This document shows positions 1 to 8,962 of a stretch of DNA of 64,000 nt, piece by piece. Origin of the DNA: Bog-756 sp036513075 (lineage in GTDB: Bacteria; Actinomycetota; Acidimicrobiia; Acidimicrobiales; RAAP-2). The position numbers were made by a program, and so were the translations under genes. How positions within the stretch are numbered: position 1 is the stretch's first letter; the number at the start of each line of letters is the position of its first letter. The notes under the pieces are model-generated. The model was not told where the DNA came from, did no database searches, and saw only the letters and a program-made list of their open reading frames with translations. The DNA lies in the NCBI GenBank assembly GCA_036513075.1, contig DATBZS010000070.1, positions 1 to 64,000 on the forward strand, read 5' to 3'.

Positions 1-2
1 CG

Positions 3-416
3 CCGGGTGGTCCGGTGGCGACCCACACCACCGGCGCCGTGCCCGACGGGCCCGGCTTCTGGTTCCCCCCGACCGTCGTGGCCCCGGCCGACCCGGACTG
101 GCGCATGGCCCGCGAGGAGATCTTCGGCCCGATCGTCGCCGTCATCCCCTTCGACGACGAGGCGGAGGCCATCCGCCTGGCCAACGACACCCCCTACGGG
201 TTGTCGGGGTCGATCTGGACCCGGGACAGCGCCCGGTCGTTGCGGATGGCCCGCGCCGTGCAGGCCGGCAACCTGTCGATCAACTCCAACAGCTCGGTGC
301 GGGTGCAGACCAGCTTCGGGGGCATGAAGCAGTCCGGCTTCGGGCGCGAGCTCGGCCTCGAGGCACTCGCCTCGTACAGCGACGTCAAGAACGTATTCGT
401 CTCGACCGTCGACTGA
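3..416 (+). CDS. Aldehyde dehydrogenase, C-terminal part (cut by window start)
   Basis: The open frame enters from the left edge and ends at TGA 414-416. It carries the hallmark C-terminal half of NAD(P)-dependent aldehyde dehydrogenases: EEIFGPIVAVIPF, then LANDTPYGLSGSIWTRD, then a FGGMKQSGFGRELG tail that lines the oligomer interface. The catalytic cysteine lies upstream, outside the window, so substrate class cannot be judged. The SDR that follows begins six bases after the stop, so the two are probably co-transcribed and may act on the same alcohol/aldehyde series; that is inference from spacing. Confidence 0.9.
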   Translation, partial: PGGPVATHTTGAVPDGPGFWFPPTVVAPADPDWRMAREEIFGPIVAVIPFDDEAEAIRLANDTPYGLSGSIWTRDSARSLRMARAVQAGNLSINSNSSVRVQTSFGGMKQSGFGRELGLEALASYSDVKNVFVSTVD

Positions 417-421
417 GGACG

Positions 422-1204
422 GTGGACCCGTTCGGCGGTGACGGCCACGCGGGGACGCCGGTGGCGGTGGTCACCGGGGCGGGACGCGGTATCGGGGCCG
501 GGCTCGCCCTCCACTTCGCCGGGCGCGGCCTCCGGCTCGGGCTGTGCGCCCGGAAGGTGCCGGAGGTGCCACCGGGGGCAGCTGTCGTGGTGGACAGCGT
601 CGACGTGGCCGACGCCGCGGGGGTAGAGCGGTTCCTCGAGTCGGTCGTCGACCGCTTCGGACGCATCGATCTGTGGGTCAACAACGCCGGCGTGCTCGAC
701 CCCGTCGGCCCGTTGGCCGACGCCGACCCCGGTGCGCTCGAGCGCCACGTGGCCACCAACGTCGTGGGTGTGCTGCACGGGTCGGCCGCCTTCGCCCGGC
801 ACGTACGCAGCCGTCCGGGCACCGGATCCCTCGTCAACATGTCGTCGGGCGCGGCCAACTCCCCCTACCGGGGCTGGGCCGCCTACTGCGCGTCGAAAGC
901 CGCGGTGGAGATGCTGACCCAGGTCGTGGGGTTGGAGGAGGTGGATGCCGGGCTGCTGGCGTACGCGGTCGCGCCGGGGGTGGTGGATACCGACATGCAG
1001 GCCCTGATCCGGGCCACACCGGAGGACCGCTTTCCCGACGTGGCGAGGTTCCACCGGATCCACGAGGAGGGCGCGTTCGCGACGACGGGGTGGGTGGCGG
1101 CATGCATCCTCGAGCGGTGCCTCGACCCGGTCACCCGGTGGCTGCCCGAGCCGGGGCATGGCGCGGTGCACTTCCGGGTGCCGGACCCTCCCGACGAGGG
1201 TTAA
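422..1204 (+). CDS. Short-chain dehydrogenase/reductase (SDR)
   Basis: A 260-residue classical SDR with a GTG start six bases after the upstream aldehyde dehydrogenase. The Rossmann cofactor motif GAGRGIG is near residues 18-24, followed by VNNAGVLD (structural NNAG motif), the catalytic Ser in NMSSGAA and the YCASKAA catalytic Tyr/Lys motif. Length is normal for the family. Substrate is not predictable; the neighbour suggests oxidation or reduction of an alcohol/aldehyde pair. It converges with the gene at 1218, leaving only 13 bases between stops and no clear terminator. Confidence 0.9.
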   Translation: MDPFGGDGHAGTPVAVVTGAGRGIGAGLALHFAGRGLRLGLCARKVPEVPPGAAVVVDSVDVADAAGVERFLESVVDRFGRIDLWVNNAGVLDPVGPLADADPGALERHVATNVVGVLHGSAAFARHVRSRPGTGSLVNMSSGAANSPYRGWAAYCASKAAVEMLTQVVGLEEVDAGLLAYAVAPGVVDTDMQALIRATPEDRFPDVARFHRIHEEGAFATTGWVAACILERCLDPVTRWLPEPGHGAVHFRVPDPPDEG

Positions 1205-1217
1205 CGCTGCCGCACCT

Positions 1218-2156
1218 TCACGCGGCGGGCGCTTCGCGGAAGTAGTAGTCGTGGCCGAGGTCGTCGAGGAGCCCCGGGCCGGTGGGCTGCCACCCGAGGG
1301 TCTCCCTTGTCCATTCGCTCGATGCCGGACTGTCGAGGCCGAGGAAGTGGGCCAGGAAGGTGAAGTGCGTTTCGGCATCCTCGGGGGAGATGGCGACTAC
1401 GGGGATGTCGAGTTGTCGACCGATCACTTCGGCGACTGCACGGATCGGGACGCCTTCCTCGCCCACCGCGTGCAGTGTGGATCCGGCCGGGGCCTGCTCG
1501 AGGGCCAGGCGGAAGAGTCGGGCGGCATCGGAACGGTGCACAGCAGGCCAGCGGTTGGCGCCGTCACCGAGGTAGCCCGACATGCCCGTGGCCCGGGCGA
1601 CGCCGACGATGGTGGCCATGAAGCCGTTGTCACCGTCGCCGTGGACGGTGGGCGGCAAGCGCAGGACCGATGAGCGGACCCCCCGGGAGGCGAAGGACGC
1701 GGTCAGGTGTGCCGTGGCCAGTCGGGTCCGGGGACCCGAGGGTAGGTGAGTCGCATCGACGTCGGCGACCAAGCCGTCTTGTTCGGTCGCCACGCTCCCC
1801 GGCAGGAGTCCCAGCAGGCCGGAGGCAAGGACGAAGGGCCGGTCGGAGCCGGCGAGCACCTCACCGAACGTCTCCACGGCCCGGCGGTCGGCGGTGGCTG
1901 CACCCTCGAAGTCACCCGAAAAGGCAAGCTCGTGCTTGAAGGCGAGGTGGATGACGCCGTCCGACGCGTCGGCCGCCCGCCGCAGGTCGTCGAGATCGTC
2001 GAGGGTGCCGCGCTGCACCTCGGCTCCGGTTGCGGTGAGAGCGGCGGCGGAGGCGTCGGAACGGGCCAGGCCGACGACCTGATGTCCGGCGTTGATGAGT
2101 TCGGGGACGACGGCGATGCCGATCCAGCCGGACGCTCCGGTGACGAAGATGCGCAT
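1218..2156 (-). CDS. NAD(P)-dependent epimerase/dehydratase-like SDR
   Basis: An atypical extended SDR of 312 residues. The N-terminal MRIFVTGASGWIG is the GxxGxxG nucleotide-binding loop and LARSDASAAAL follows at the second strand. The frame is open further upstream, but ATG 2156 is chosen because a strong AGGAGGT lies at about 2164-2170, a spacing of about 8 bases. It resembles NAD(P)H-binding reductases often paired with a TetR regulator, and it is divergent from one at 2275 across a 118-base spacer with operator-like repeats. Substrate unknown. Confidence 0.88.
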   Translation of the reverse strand: MRIFVTGASGWIGIAVVPELINAGHQVVGLARSDASAAALTATGAEVQRGTLDDLDDLRRAADASDGVIHLAFKHELAFSGDFEGAATADRRAVETFGEVLAGSDRPFVLASGLLGLLPGSVATEQDGLVADVDATHLPSGPRTRLATAHLTASFASRGVRSSVLRLPPTVHGDGDNGFMATIVGVARATGMSGYLGDGANRWPAVHRSDAARLFRLALEQAPAGSTLHAVGEEGVPIRAVAEVIGRQLDIPVVAISPEDAETHFTFLAHFLGLDSPASSEWTRETLGWQPTGPGLLDDLGHDYYFREAPAA

Positions 2157-2208
2157 GGGATGTACCTCCTGGGTGATGTGTCCCCGACACACAGTGCGCC
2201 GTGGAATG

Positions 2209-2257
2209 ATGTCAGTGTCTGTCATCACCGTACCATGTATGTCAGTGACTGTCATCA
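2209..2257. promoter_or_regulatory. Twin operator-like repeat between divergent SDR and TetR genes
   Basis: Two 19-base copies, ATGTCAGTGTCTGTCATCA at 2209-2227 and ATGTCAGTGACTGTCATCA at 2239-2257, differ at one base. They sit 30 bases apart start to start, close to three helical turns. Each contains an odd-centred palindrome CAGTNACTG (perfect in the second copy). The position between divergent genes, one of them a TetR regulator, fits an autoregulatory operator; binding itself is inference. Confidence 0.6.
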
Positions 2258-2274
2258 GGGAGTACCATCGAGAG

Positions 2275-2868
2275 ATGGCACGTTGGCAGCCGGACAGCCG
2301 GAGTCGGCTCGAGCAGGCGGCCCTCGCCCTCTACGGTGAGCGAGGGTTCGAGGAGACCACTGTCGCGGCGATTGCCGAGCGGGCAGGACTTACCGAGCGG
2401 ACGTTCTTCCGCTACTTCAGCGACAAGCGCGAAGTCCTGTTCGGGGGTTCCGGACAACTCCAGGAGCTTCTGGTCACCGCGGTCGTCGATGCACCGGCGT
2501 CCGCCACGCCGATCGACGCGGTCACCGTGGGGCTCGATGCACTGGGCGTCCTGTTTGTCGGGCGCCGCGACTTCGCCCGGCAGCGCCAGGCCATCATCGT
2601 CGCCAGCGCCGAGCTCCGCGAGCGCGAGCTGATCAAACTGGCGACACTGGCCGCCGCCGTGGCCGACGCCCTGCGCCGGCGTGAGGTGGGCGACCCGGTC
2701 GCCGGACTGACCGGCGAGGTGGCCGTGGCTGTCTTCAAGATCGCGTTCGAGCATTGGGTCGCCGACGACAACACCCAGGACCTGTCGCATCTCATGCGTG
2801 AGGCGCTGGCCGAGCTGCGGTCGGTGACCTCGGGCGGCTCACCGTCGGTTCGCCCTTCCCGGGGCTGA
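2275..2868 (+). CDS. TetR/AcrR family transcriptional regulator
   Basis: A 197-residue TetR-type repressor. The N-terminal helix-turn-helix spans about residues 13-55, with ALYGERGFEETTVAAIAERAG and the family signature LTERTFFRYFSDKREVLF. The C-terminal half is an all-helical ligand/dimerisation domain without recognisable ligand specificity. The frame extends upstream, but ATG 2275 is the first start that places the HTH at the usual distance and leaves the operator-like repeats (2209-2257) non-coding. Probably represses itself and the divergent SDR. Confidence 0.92.
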   Translation: MARWQPDSRSRLEQAALALYGERGFEETTVAAIAERAGLTERTFFRYFSDKREVLFGGSGQLQELLVTAVVDAPASATPIDAVTVGLDALGVLFVGRRDFARQRQAIIVASAELRERELIKLATLAAAVADALRRREVGDPVAGLTGEVAVAVFKIAFEHWVADDNTQDLSHLMREALAELRSVTSGGSPSVRPSRG

Positions 2869-2869
2869 G

Positions 2870-3265
2870 TCAGCGGCCGGCGCCGAGTTCGGCGGTCGCC
2901 TCAGTGTCGAACTCGGCGCCGGCGTGGGCGTCGAGGAACTCGGCCATGCGGTCGAGGACCAGGTGCCGGTGTTCGATCGGGCCCGAGCCGGTGGACGCCG
3001 CCCCGTCGGTGTCAAGTGATGCGTTGCCCCTCGACGTGCGGTCGACGGGTGGCGACCCCGGCTCGGAATCGTGGACGGCGCTGAACCGGGCGTCGCTCGG
3101 GACGCCGTCCGGCGTGAAACCCGGCTGTGCTGGATGCACGGGCCGGACGTCACGAGAGGTGGTGCGGAAGCTGCCGCCGGTGCCCCGGACGAGGGCCAGT
3201 ACCGGGCCGTCGGTGCGACGACGGGTGCGCTCGGTGCGACTGGTGCGGAATGTGTTTTCTGGCAT
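2870..3265 (-). CDS. Small hypothetical protein
   Basis: About 131 residues starting MPENTFRTSRTERTRRRTD. It is rich in Arg, Thr and Ser in the first half, with a more ordered acidic-hydrophobic C-terminus (LDRMAEFLDAHAGAEFDTEAT). No domain or family is recognised, and no signal peptide or membrane segment is visible with this start. An alternative ATG lies at 3274 and the frame stays open to 3361. The stop lies just after the convergent TetR gene. Composition is more protein-like than the overlapping frames, but reality as a gene is only moderately supported. Confidence 0.45.
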   Translation of the reverse strand: MPENTFRTSRTERTRRRTDGPVLALVRGTGGSFRTTSRDVRPVHPAQPGFTPDGVPSDARFSAVHDSEPGSPPVDRTSRGNASLDTDGAASTGSGPIEHRHLVLDRMAEFLDAHAGAEFDTEATAELGAGR

Positions 3266-3406
3266 GTCCCCCATGCTGCGGGTCGCCTGTAAGGGGAAGG
3301 CAAGGAAGGAGTAGGAGAACGCGAAGAAGATCGGAAGAAGAACGTGAGAACGCCGCCGCACCTCCGAATCGCGCCGTCATCGGGTGGTCCGGGTAACGTC
3401 ACCTGC

Positions 3407-3526
3407 ATGTCCGACCGCACTCGCAAGATCGCCAAGCCGGCAGCCGCCCTCGGTGTCCTGGCCACCATGGCCAGCATCTGGTGGTTCGCCCTGCGTCCCC
3501 GGCGCAAGGTCAAGCTCGACAAGTAG
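3407..3526 (+). CDS. Small single-pass membrane protein (39 aa)
   Basis: ATG 3407 opens a 39-codon frame with a basic N-terminus (SDRTRKIAKP), one hydrophobic segment (about residues 13-29, ending IWWFALRP) and a strongly basic tail RRKVKLDK. The layout is typical of small membrane proteins with both ends positively charged. It stands alone between a minus-strand gene and the MFS gene at 3593. No family is recognised. Confidence 0.5.
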   Translation: MSDRTRKIAKPAAALGVLATMASIWWFALRPRRKVKLDK

Positions 3527-3592
3527 GCGCACCCGCTACGCCGTAGATCGGACCGCCCAGGGGTTCGAGCCGGCACCGGTAGCCTCGGGAGC

Positions 3593-4906
3593 GTGGCCCT
3601 GGCATCACTCCGCCCGCTCCGCTCGCGGAACTTCGCCCTCATCTGGTCGGCAGCCCTGGTCTCCAACCTGGGCTCGTGGATGCAGACCGTGGCGCTGGGC
3701 GTCCTCGTCTACACCCACACCGGGTCGGCGGGCGCCGGATGGGCCGGATTGGTGGCCGCCGCCGGGTTCGTGCCGATCGGTCTCCTGGCCCCGGTGGGTG
3801 GTGCCCTCGCCGACCGCCTCGACCGCCGCCGGTGGTTGATCCTCACCACCCTGGCCGAAACGATGTTCGCCGTCGTCCTGGCCGTCCTGGCCGGCATCCA
3901 CCACGACCCGCCGTGGGCACTGGTGGTTCTCTCGTTCCTCGGTGGCGCGTCGGGTGCCATCGGCTTCCCGGCCTATCAAGCCATGGTTCCCGACCTGGTG
4001 CCGACCGAGGATCTCCTCGGTGCCGTGTCCTTGTCGTCGGCCCAGTACAACCTGGGACGGGTGATCGGTCCCGCCCTGGCCGGACTCATCTTGTTGACCC
4101 AGAACTACGCCATCGTGTTCGCCGTCAATGCGGCGTCGTTCGGCGCCGTGGTGGTCGCCCTGGTGCTGGTCCACCTCCCGAAGCCGGTCCCGGTGACCGG
4201 GAACCTGTCGATGATCGAGCGCATCGTGGAGGGCGCCCGTGCCGCCCGGGCGGAGCCCGGGTGCCGCTCGGCGATCCTCAGCATCGCGGTAGTGGCGCTG
4301 CTGGCTTCGCCCTTCATCGCGCTGGTGCCGGCGATGGCCCACGTCGTGCGGCCGGCCGGTTGGAGCCTGGCGTTGACCACCGCCGTCCTGATCACCGCCC
4401 AGGGGGTCGGCGCGGTGGCCGGCGCCCTCGCCCTACCGGGGCTGGCCGAACGGTTCGGGCGGTTCGCCGTCCTGCGGGCCGCCCTGTTCGCGGTACCGGT
4501 GCTGCTGTGCGGCTACGGACTGGCCCCCAGCCTGGCGCTGGCCGTCCCTGCTTTCGTAGCGGTCGGGGCCGGCTACATCTGCGTACTGTCGGGTCTCAAT
4601 ACGGTCGTCCAGCTCCGGGCCCCGGTGGCGGCCCGGGGGCGGATCCTCTCCATCTACATGATGGCCCTCGGACTCGTCTATCCGGTCGGGGCCGTCATCC
4701 AGGGCCGACTGGCCAACACCCACGGCATCCGGGCGGTCACCGTCGCCGCCGCGCTGGTGCTCCTCGCCCTGGTGACCCTCACCGCCGTCGTGCGCCCGAC
4801 CATCTTCACCAACCTGGCCGATCCAGTGCCGACCGGTGGCTTGGACGACGGTCCCGTCGAGGTCGTCGGGATCCCTGACCCGGCGGCCGCCGGGGGCGAA
4901 ACATGA
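3593..4906 (+). CDS. MFS transporter, EntS-like (MFS_3)
   Basis: A 437-residue major facilitator protein with about 12 membrane segments. The N-terminus LRPLRSRNFALIWSAALVSN and the WMQTVALGVLVY segment are typical of the EntS/YbdA-type exporter subfamily. The cytoplasmic loop motif GGALADRLDRRR, after TM2, is the MFS motif A. The GTG start at 3593 fits the expected N-terminus. It overlaps the following acyl-CoA ligase by four bases (ATGA), so the two are translationally coupled. Members of this group export siderophores or other small molecules; the actual substrate is unknown. Confidence 0.88.
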   Translation: MALASLRPLRSRNFALIWSAALVSNLGSWMQTVALGVLVYTHTGSAGAGWAGLVAAAGFVPIGLLAPVGGALADRLDRRRWLILTTLAETMFAVVLAVLAGIHHDPPWALVVLSFLGGASGAIGFPAYQAMVPDLVPTEDLLGAVSLSSAQYNLGRVIGPALAGLILLTQNYAIVFAVNAASFGAVVVALVLVHLPKPVPVTGNLSMIERIVEGARAARAEPGCRSAILSIAVVALLASPFIALVPAMAHVVRPAGWSLALTTAVLITAQGVGAVAGALALPGLAERFGRFAVLRAALFAVPVLLCGYGLAPSLALAVPAFVAVGAGYICVLSGLNTVVQLRAPVAARGRILSIYMMALGLVYPVGAVIQGRLANTHGIRAVTVAAALVLLALVTLTAVVRPTIFTNLADPVPTGGLDDGPVEVVGIPDPAAAGGET

Positions 4907-6261
4907 TCGAACATGCGGGCACTGAGGTCCTCACCGCCGCCGACGCCGAGGAGTGCCAGACCCGGGCGGCCGGAGCCCTCCTCGCCGCCGGCTGTCGCGA
5001 GGGCGACCGGGTCGCCTTCTGCCTGCCGTCGTCGGCCGCTCTCCTCTGCGCCGTGCTCGGGGCATTGCGGGTCGGGATCGTGCCCGTCCTGTTGAACGCC
5101 ACCCTGACCGTCGCCGAGCGGGACCTGCTGGTCGACGACGCCGACCCAACACTTACCGTCCTCGACGGCGACGCACTCGACCGTCTGAACATTGGACCGC
5201 CGGCCACCCTCGCCCCGTTCCCCCGTTCCCGTCCCATGCACTACACCTCGGGCACCACCGGGCGGCCCAAGGGAGTGTGGTCGGGACTCTGGGACGACGC
5301 CACCGCAGCCGCGGCATTCGGCGACGAGGCCGACCTGTGGGGCTTCGGACCCGACGATGTCCACCTGGTGTGCTCCCCGATGTACCACTCGGTGTCGGTC
5401 CGCTTCGCCGGGGGCACCCTGCTCCGGGGCGGCACCTGTGTGATCCTCGACCACTTCGACGCCGACCGGGCGTCCTGTGCTCTGGCGGGCGACTACGGGG
5501 TGGTGCCCACCACGACGTTCCTGGCCCCCTCGGCCCTGGCCCGGCTGCTGGCCCTGTCCGGCTCCGGACCGGACCGGTTTTGTGACCTGCGGCTCCTGGT
5601 CCATGCCGGCTCACCGTGTCCGCCGGCGCTCAAGCGTGCCGCGCTCGATGTGGTCGGCCCCGACGTTCTGTGGGAGTTCTACGGTTCGACCGAGGGGCAG
5701 TTCACCGTGTGCCCACCGGCTGACTGGTCGGCACGGCCGGGCACCGTGGGCCGTGCCCGACCAGGTCGGACGCTGTCGGTCGACCCCGACGGGCTGGTGT
5801 GGTGCCGCCCCCCGGACTTCGCCCGGTTCACCTACTGGCGGGACGAGGCCAAGACGCGGGCCGCGTGGCGGGACGGGTCCTTTACCGTGGGAGACCTCGG
5901 GCGCCTCGACGACGAGGGCTTCCTCTACCTCGACGGCCGACGGGACGACCTGGTCATCAGCGGCGGGGTCAACGTCTATCCGGCCGAGATCGAGGCCGCA
6001 TTGGCCGATGTGACCGGCGTAGCCGAGGTGGCCGTCTTCGGCGTGGCCGACGATCGGTGGGGTCAGCGGGTGTGCGCCGCGGTGGTGCCCGCTTCCGGTG
6101 CCGACCCCGACGCCGTGGTGGCTGCCTGCGTCGAGCGTGCGTCGGGCCACCTGGCCGGCTACAAGCGGCCCAAGCAGTACGAGGTGGTCGCGGCCCTGCC
6201 CCGGACGGCCACCGGCAAGGTCCGACGCCTGGACCTGCCCGAGGTCCTCCGGCTCGCCTGA
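4903..6261 (+). CDS. AMP-dependent synthetase / acyl-CoA ligase
   Basis: A 452-residue adenylate-forming enzyme. It shows the P-loop-like motif YTSGTTGRPKG (A3), STEGQ (A5), GDLGRLDDEGFLYLDGRRDD (A7), the hinge ISGGVNVYPAEIE, and the A10 lysine in RTATGKVRR. These support activation of a carboxylic acid with ATP and transfer to CoA. The protein is shorter than the usual 500-560 residues, mainly at the N-terminus. ATG 4903 overlaps the MFS stop, so ligase and exporter form a two-gene unit. Confidence 0.9.
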   Translation: MIEHAGTEVLTAADAEECQTRAAGALLAAGCREGDRVAFCLPSSAALLCAVLGALRVGIVPVLLNATLTVAERDLLVDDADPTLTVLDGDALDRLNIGPPATLAPFPRSRPMHYTSGTTGRPKGVWSGLWDDATAAAAFGDEADLWGFGPDDVHLVCSPMYHSVSVRFAGGTLLRGGTCVILDHFDADRASCALAGDYGVVPTTTFLAPSALARLLALSGSGPDRFCDLRLLVHAGSPCPPALKRAALDVVGPDVLWEFYGSTEGQFTVCPPADWSARPGTVGRARPGRTLSVDPDGLVWCRPPDFARFTYWRDEAKTRAAWRDGSFTVGDLGRLDDEGFLYLDGRRDDLVISGGVNVYPAEIEAALADVTGVAEVAVFGVADDRWGQRVCAAVVPASGADPDAVVAACVERASGHLAGYKRPKQYEVVAALPRTATGKVRRLDLPEVLRLA

Positions 6262-6323
6262 ACAGGGTTTCACGGAGCCGGGGCGGGAGAGTGGGGTTGC
6301 CGTGATGGGCGATACTTGGCGCC

Positions 6324-7727
6324 ATGCACGCCGTCGACCCAGGTCCGCCGATCGCCACCGTCAATCCGGCGACCGGCGAGCTCATCGAGTCCTTCGAGCC
6401 CCTGGACGCCGCCACCGTCGAGGCCCGACTGGCCACCGCGGCGGCCGGGGCGGCGGCCTGGGCGACGACCACCTTCAGCGAGCGGTCCCGCCTCCTGGTG
6501 ACCGCCGCCGAGCTCCTCGAGGGCGAGGTGCCCGACATCGCCCAGACCGTCACCATCGAGATGGGCAAGCCCTTCGCCCAGGCCAAGGGCGAGGTGGCCA
6601 AGTGCGCCCACGGGTTCCGCTGGTTCGCCGAGCACGCCGAGGCCATGTTGAGCGACCGGGAGGTACTCCTCGACGCCTCGCTCGGCCTCATCACCTACCA
6701 GCCCCTCGGCGTGGTGCTGGCCATCATGCCGTGGAACTTCCCGCTGTGGCAGGTGGCCCGGTTCCTGGCCCCGGCCGTCATGGCCGGCAATGTCGGCCTG
6801 CTCAAGCATGCGCCGAGCGTGCCCCGCACCGCCCTCCTGCTCGAGGACCTGTTCCGCCGGTCCGGCGCCCCCGACGGCGTGCTGCAGACCCTGCTCATCG
6901 GCACCGACCAGGTCCCGGCCATCATCAGCGACCCGCGGGTGGCCGCCGTCACCCTAACCGGCAGCGTGGGCGCCGGCCGCGCCGTGGCCGCCCAGGCCGG
7001 GGCGGTGGGCAAGAAGGTGGTACTCGAGCTCGGTGGCAGCGACCCCTTCATCGTCCTCCCCTCGGCCGACCTGGACCGGGCCGTCCCGGTCGCCGTGCAG
7101 GCGCGAGTCCAGAACGCCGGCCAGTCGTGCATCGCCGCCAAGCGGTTCATCGTCCATCAGGACGTGGCCGAGAAGTTCACCGACCGGTTCGTCGCCGCCA
7201 TGGACGCGCTGTCGGTGGGGGACCCTTTCGACCCGGCCACCGAAGTCGGCCCGCTCATCAACGCGGCTGCCGTCGACGGCATCGAGGCCCAGGTGGAGGA
7301 CGCCCGGGCCAAGGGCGCGACCATTCTGTGCGGCGGCGAGCGGGTGGTGGGCCCGGCCGGACCGGACCACCCCGGCTGCTACTACCGACCGACGGTCATC
7401 ACCGACATCGCCCCGGGAATGCGGGTGGCCACCGAGGAGGTGTTCGGTCCGGTGGCCCTCCTCTACGCGGTGGCCGATGCCGACGAGGCCATGGCACTGG
7501 CCAACGACACCGAGTTCGGGCTGGGCTCGAGCGTGTGGACGAACGATCCCGACGAGCAGCAACAGTTCGTGGCCGGGCTGCAGGCCGGCCAAGTGTTCGT
7601 GAACGGGATGACGGTGTCGATGCCCGAGCTCCCGTTCGGAGGCATCAAGAGTTCGGGCATCGGGCGCGAGCTGTCCTCGTTCGGACTTCACGAGTTCTGC
7701 AACGTCAAGTCGGTCTGGATCGCCTGA
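6324..7727 (+). CDS. gabD: NAD(P)-dependent aldehyde dehydrogenase, succinate-semialdehyde type
   Basis: A full-length 467-residue aldehyde dehydrogenase. The catalytic Cys lies in NAGQSCIAAKRF and the general-base Glu in VVLELGGSDPF. PWNFPLWQ is the cofactor-binding Asn motif, TEEVFGPVAL follows, and PFGGIKSSGIGRELS closes the protein. The pattern matches the GabD/YneI-like succinate-semialdehyde dehydrogenase branch better than betaine-aldehyde enzymes, but substrate is inferred. The symbol is therefore tentative. The next gene starts about 20 bases downstream. Confidence 0.88.
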   Translation: MHAVDPGPPIATVNPATGELIESFEPLDAATVEARLATAAAGAAAWATTTFSERSRLLVTAAELLEGEVPDIAQTVTIEMGKPFAQAKGEVAKCAHGFRWFAEHAEAMLSDREVLLDASLGLITYQPLGVVLAIMPWNFPLWQVARFLAPAVMAGNVGLLKHAPSVPRTALLLEDLFRRSGAPDGVLQTLLIGTDQVPAIISDPRVAAVTLTGSVGAGRAVAAQAGAVGKKVVLELGGSDPFIVLPSADLDRAVPVAVQARVQNAGQSCIAAKRFIVHQDVAEKFTDRFVAAMDALSVGDPFDPATEVGPLINAAAVDGIEAQVEDARAKGATILCGGERVVGPAGPDHPGCYYRPTVITDIAPGMRVATEEVFGPVALLYAVADADEAMALANDTEFGLGSSVWTNDPDEQQQFVAGLQAGQVFVNGMTVSMPELPFGGIKSSGIGRELSSFGLHEFCNVKSVWIA

Positions 7728-7746
7728 TGACGGCGTGGGCCGCCTG

Positions 7747-8958
7747 ATGGGCGGAATGTCCGCATCCGAGCGCGCCGACGCGTTTCGCGACGACTCCGAC
7801 CGCGTCTACCTCGACCATGCGGCCACCACGCCGCTGCGTCCCGAGGCGCTCGAGGCCATGCTCCCGGTCCTGACCGACGACTTCGCCAACCCGTCGGGCG
7901 GCCACGCTGAATCGAGGCGGGCCCGGGTCGCCCTCGACGACGCCCGAGACCGGATCGCCGAGCTGCTGGGTGTCGGTCCTGGCGAGCTGGTCCTGACCTC
8001 GGGTGGGACCGAGGCCGATGACCTGGCCGTCCACGGCGGATGGCAGGCGGTGTCGGACGGATGGACAGACCGGGTGCCGCCGGCCGTGGTGTGCACGGCC
8101 ATGGAGCACCACGCGGTGCTCTTGGCCTGCCGGACCCTGGCCCGCCGTACCGGTGCCGACCTCCGCGAGGTGCCGAGCGGGGCCGACGGCCGGATCGACC
8201 TCGACGCCCTGGCCGATGCCTGCCGGGACGACGTGGGCCTGGTGTCGGTCATGGCCGTGAACAACGAGGTCGGCACGGTCCAGCCGCTCGACGAGGTAGC
8301 AGCGGTGGTGGCGTCCCGGTCACCCGGTGCCGTCCTCCACACGGACGCCGTCCAGGCGGTGCCGTGGCTCGATGTCGCGGCCTGCACCGCCCCAGCTGGG
8401 CTGGTGTCGGTCAGTGCCCATAAGTTCGGGGGTCCGAAGGGGAGCGGTGCGCTGGTCGTCCGGTCGGGCGTCGGGATCCGGTCCCGCATCGACGGCGGCG
8501 GCCAGGAGCGGGGTCGGCGCAGTGGGACGCCACACGTGGCCGGGGCCGTGGGCATGGCCGCCGCCCTGGCCTCCACGGTGGCCGAGCGCCGGGCTTCGGT
8601 CGACCGGGTGACCGGGTTGCGCGACCGGCTGGGCGACGGCCTCCTGGCCGCGGTGCCGGGCGCGGTCGAGTCCGGTGACCGCGACCGGCGGGTGGCCGGC
8701 ATCCTCCACCTACGCTTCGCGGCCGTCGAGGCCGAGGCCGCAGTGATCCTGCTCGACCAGGCCGGCATCGCCGCCTCGGCCGGGGCGGCCTGCTCGAGCG
8801 GTGCCGTCGAGCCCAGCCATGTGCTCGCCGCCATGGGCCTGGGGCCGGCCGAAGCCTCGTCGGGGGTGCGCTTCTCTTTGGGTGTCACCACCACCGACGA
8901 CGATGTGGAGCGTGCCCTCGCTCGAATTCCCGACGTCGTCGACCGCCTGCGAAACTAG
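7747..8958 (+). CDS. Cysteine desulfurase (IscS/NifS-like)
   Basis: A PLP-dependent enzyme of about 403 residues that removes sulfur from cysteine as an enzyme persulfide. Visible motifs are YLDHAATTPLRPEA at the N-terminus, the PLP-stacking His in AMEHHAVL, NNEVGTVQPLD, the PLP-lysine motif SAHKFGGPKGSG, and the sulfur-accepting Cys in SAGAACSSGAVE. The start is uncertain: GTG 7735, ATG 7747 and ATG 7756 are in frame. It lies four bases before mnmA, so it most likely feeds sulfur to tRNA 2-thiouridine synthesis; it may also serve Fe-S assembly. Confidence 0.93.
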   Translation: MGGMSASERADAFRDDSDRVYLDHAATTPLRPEALEAMLPVLTDDFANPSGGHAESRRARVALDDARDRIAELLGVGPGELVLTSGGTEADDLAVHGGWQAVSDGWTDRVPPAVVCTAMEHHAVLLACRTLARRTGADLREVPSGADGRIDLDALADACRDDVGLVSVMAVNNEVGTVQPLDEVAAVVASRSPGAVLHTDAVQAVPWLDVAACTAPAGLVSVSAHKFGGPKGSGALVVRSGVGIRSRIDGGGQERGRRSGTPHVAGAVGMAAALASTVAERRASVDRVTGLRDRLGDGLLAAVPGAVESGDRDRRVAGILHLRFAAVEAEAAVILLDQAGIAASAGAACSSGAVEPSHVLAAMGLGPAEASSGVRFSLGVTTTDDDVERALARIPDVVDRLRN

Positions 8959-8962
8959 GACC

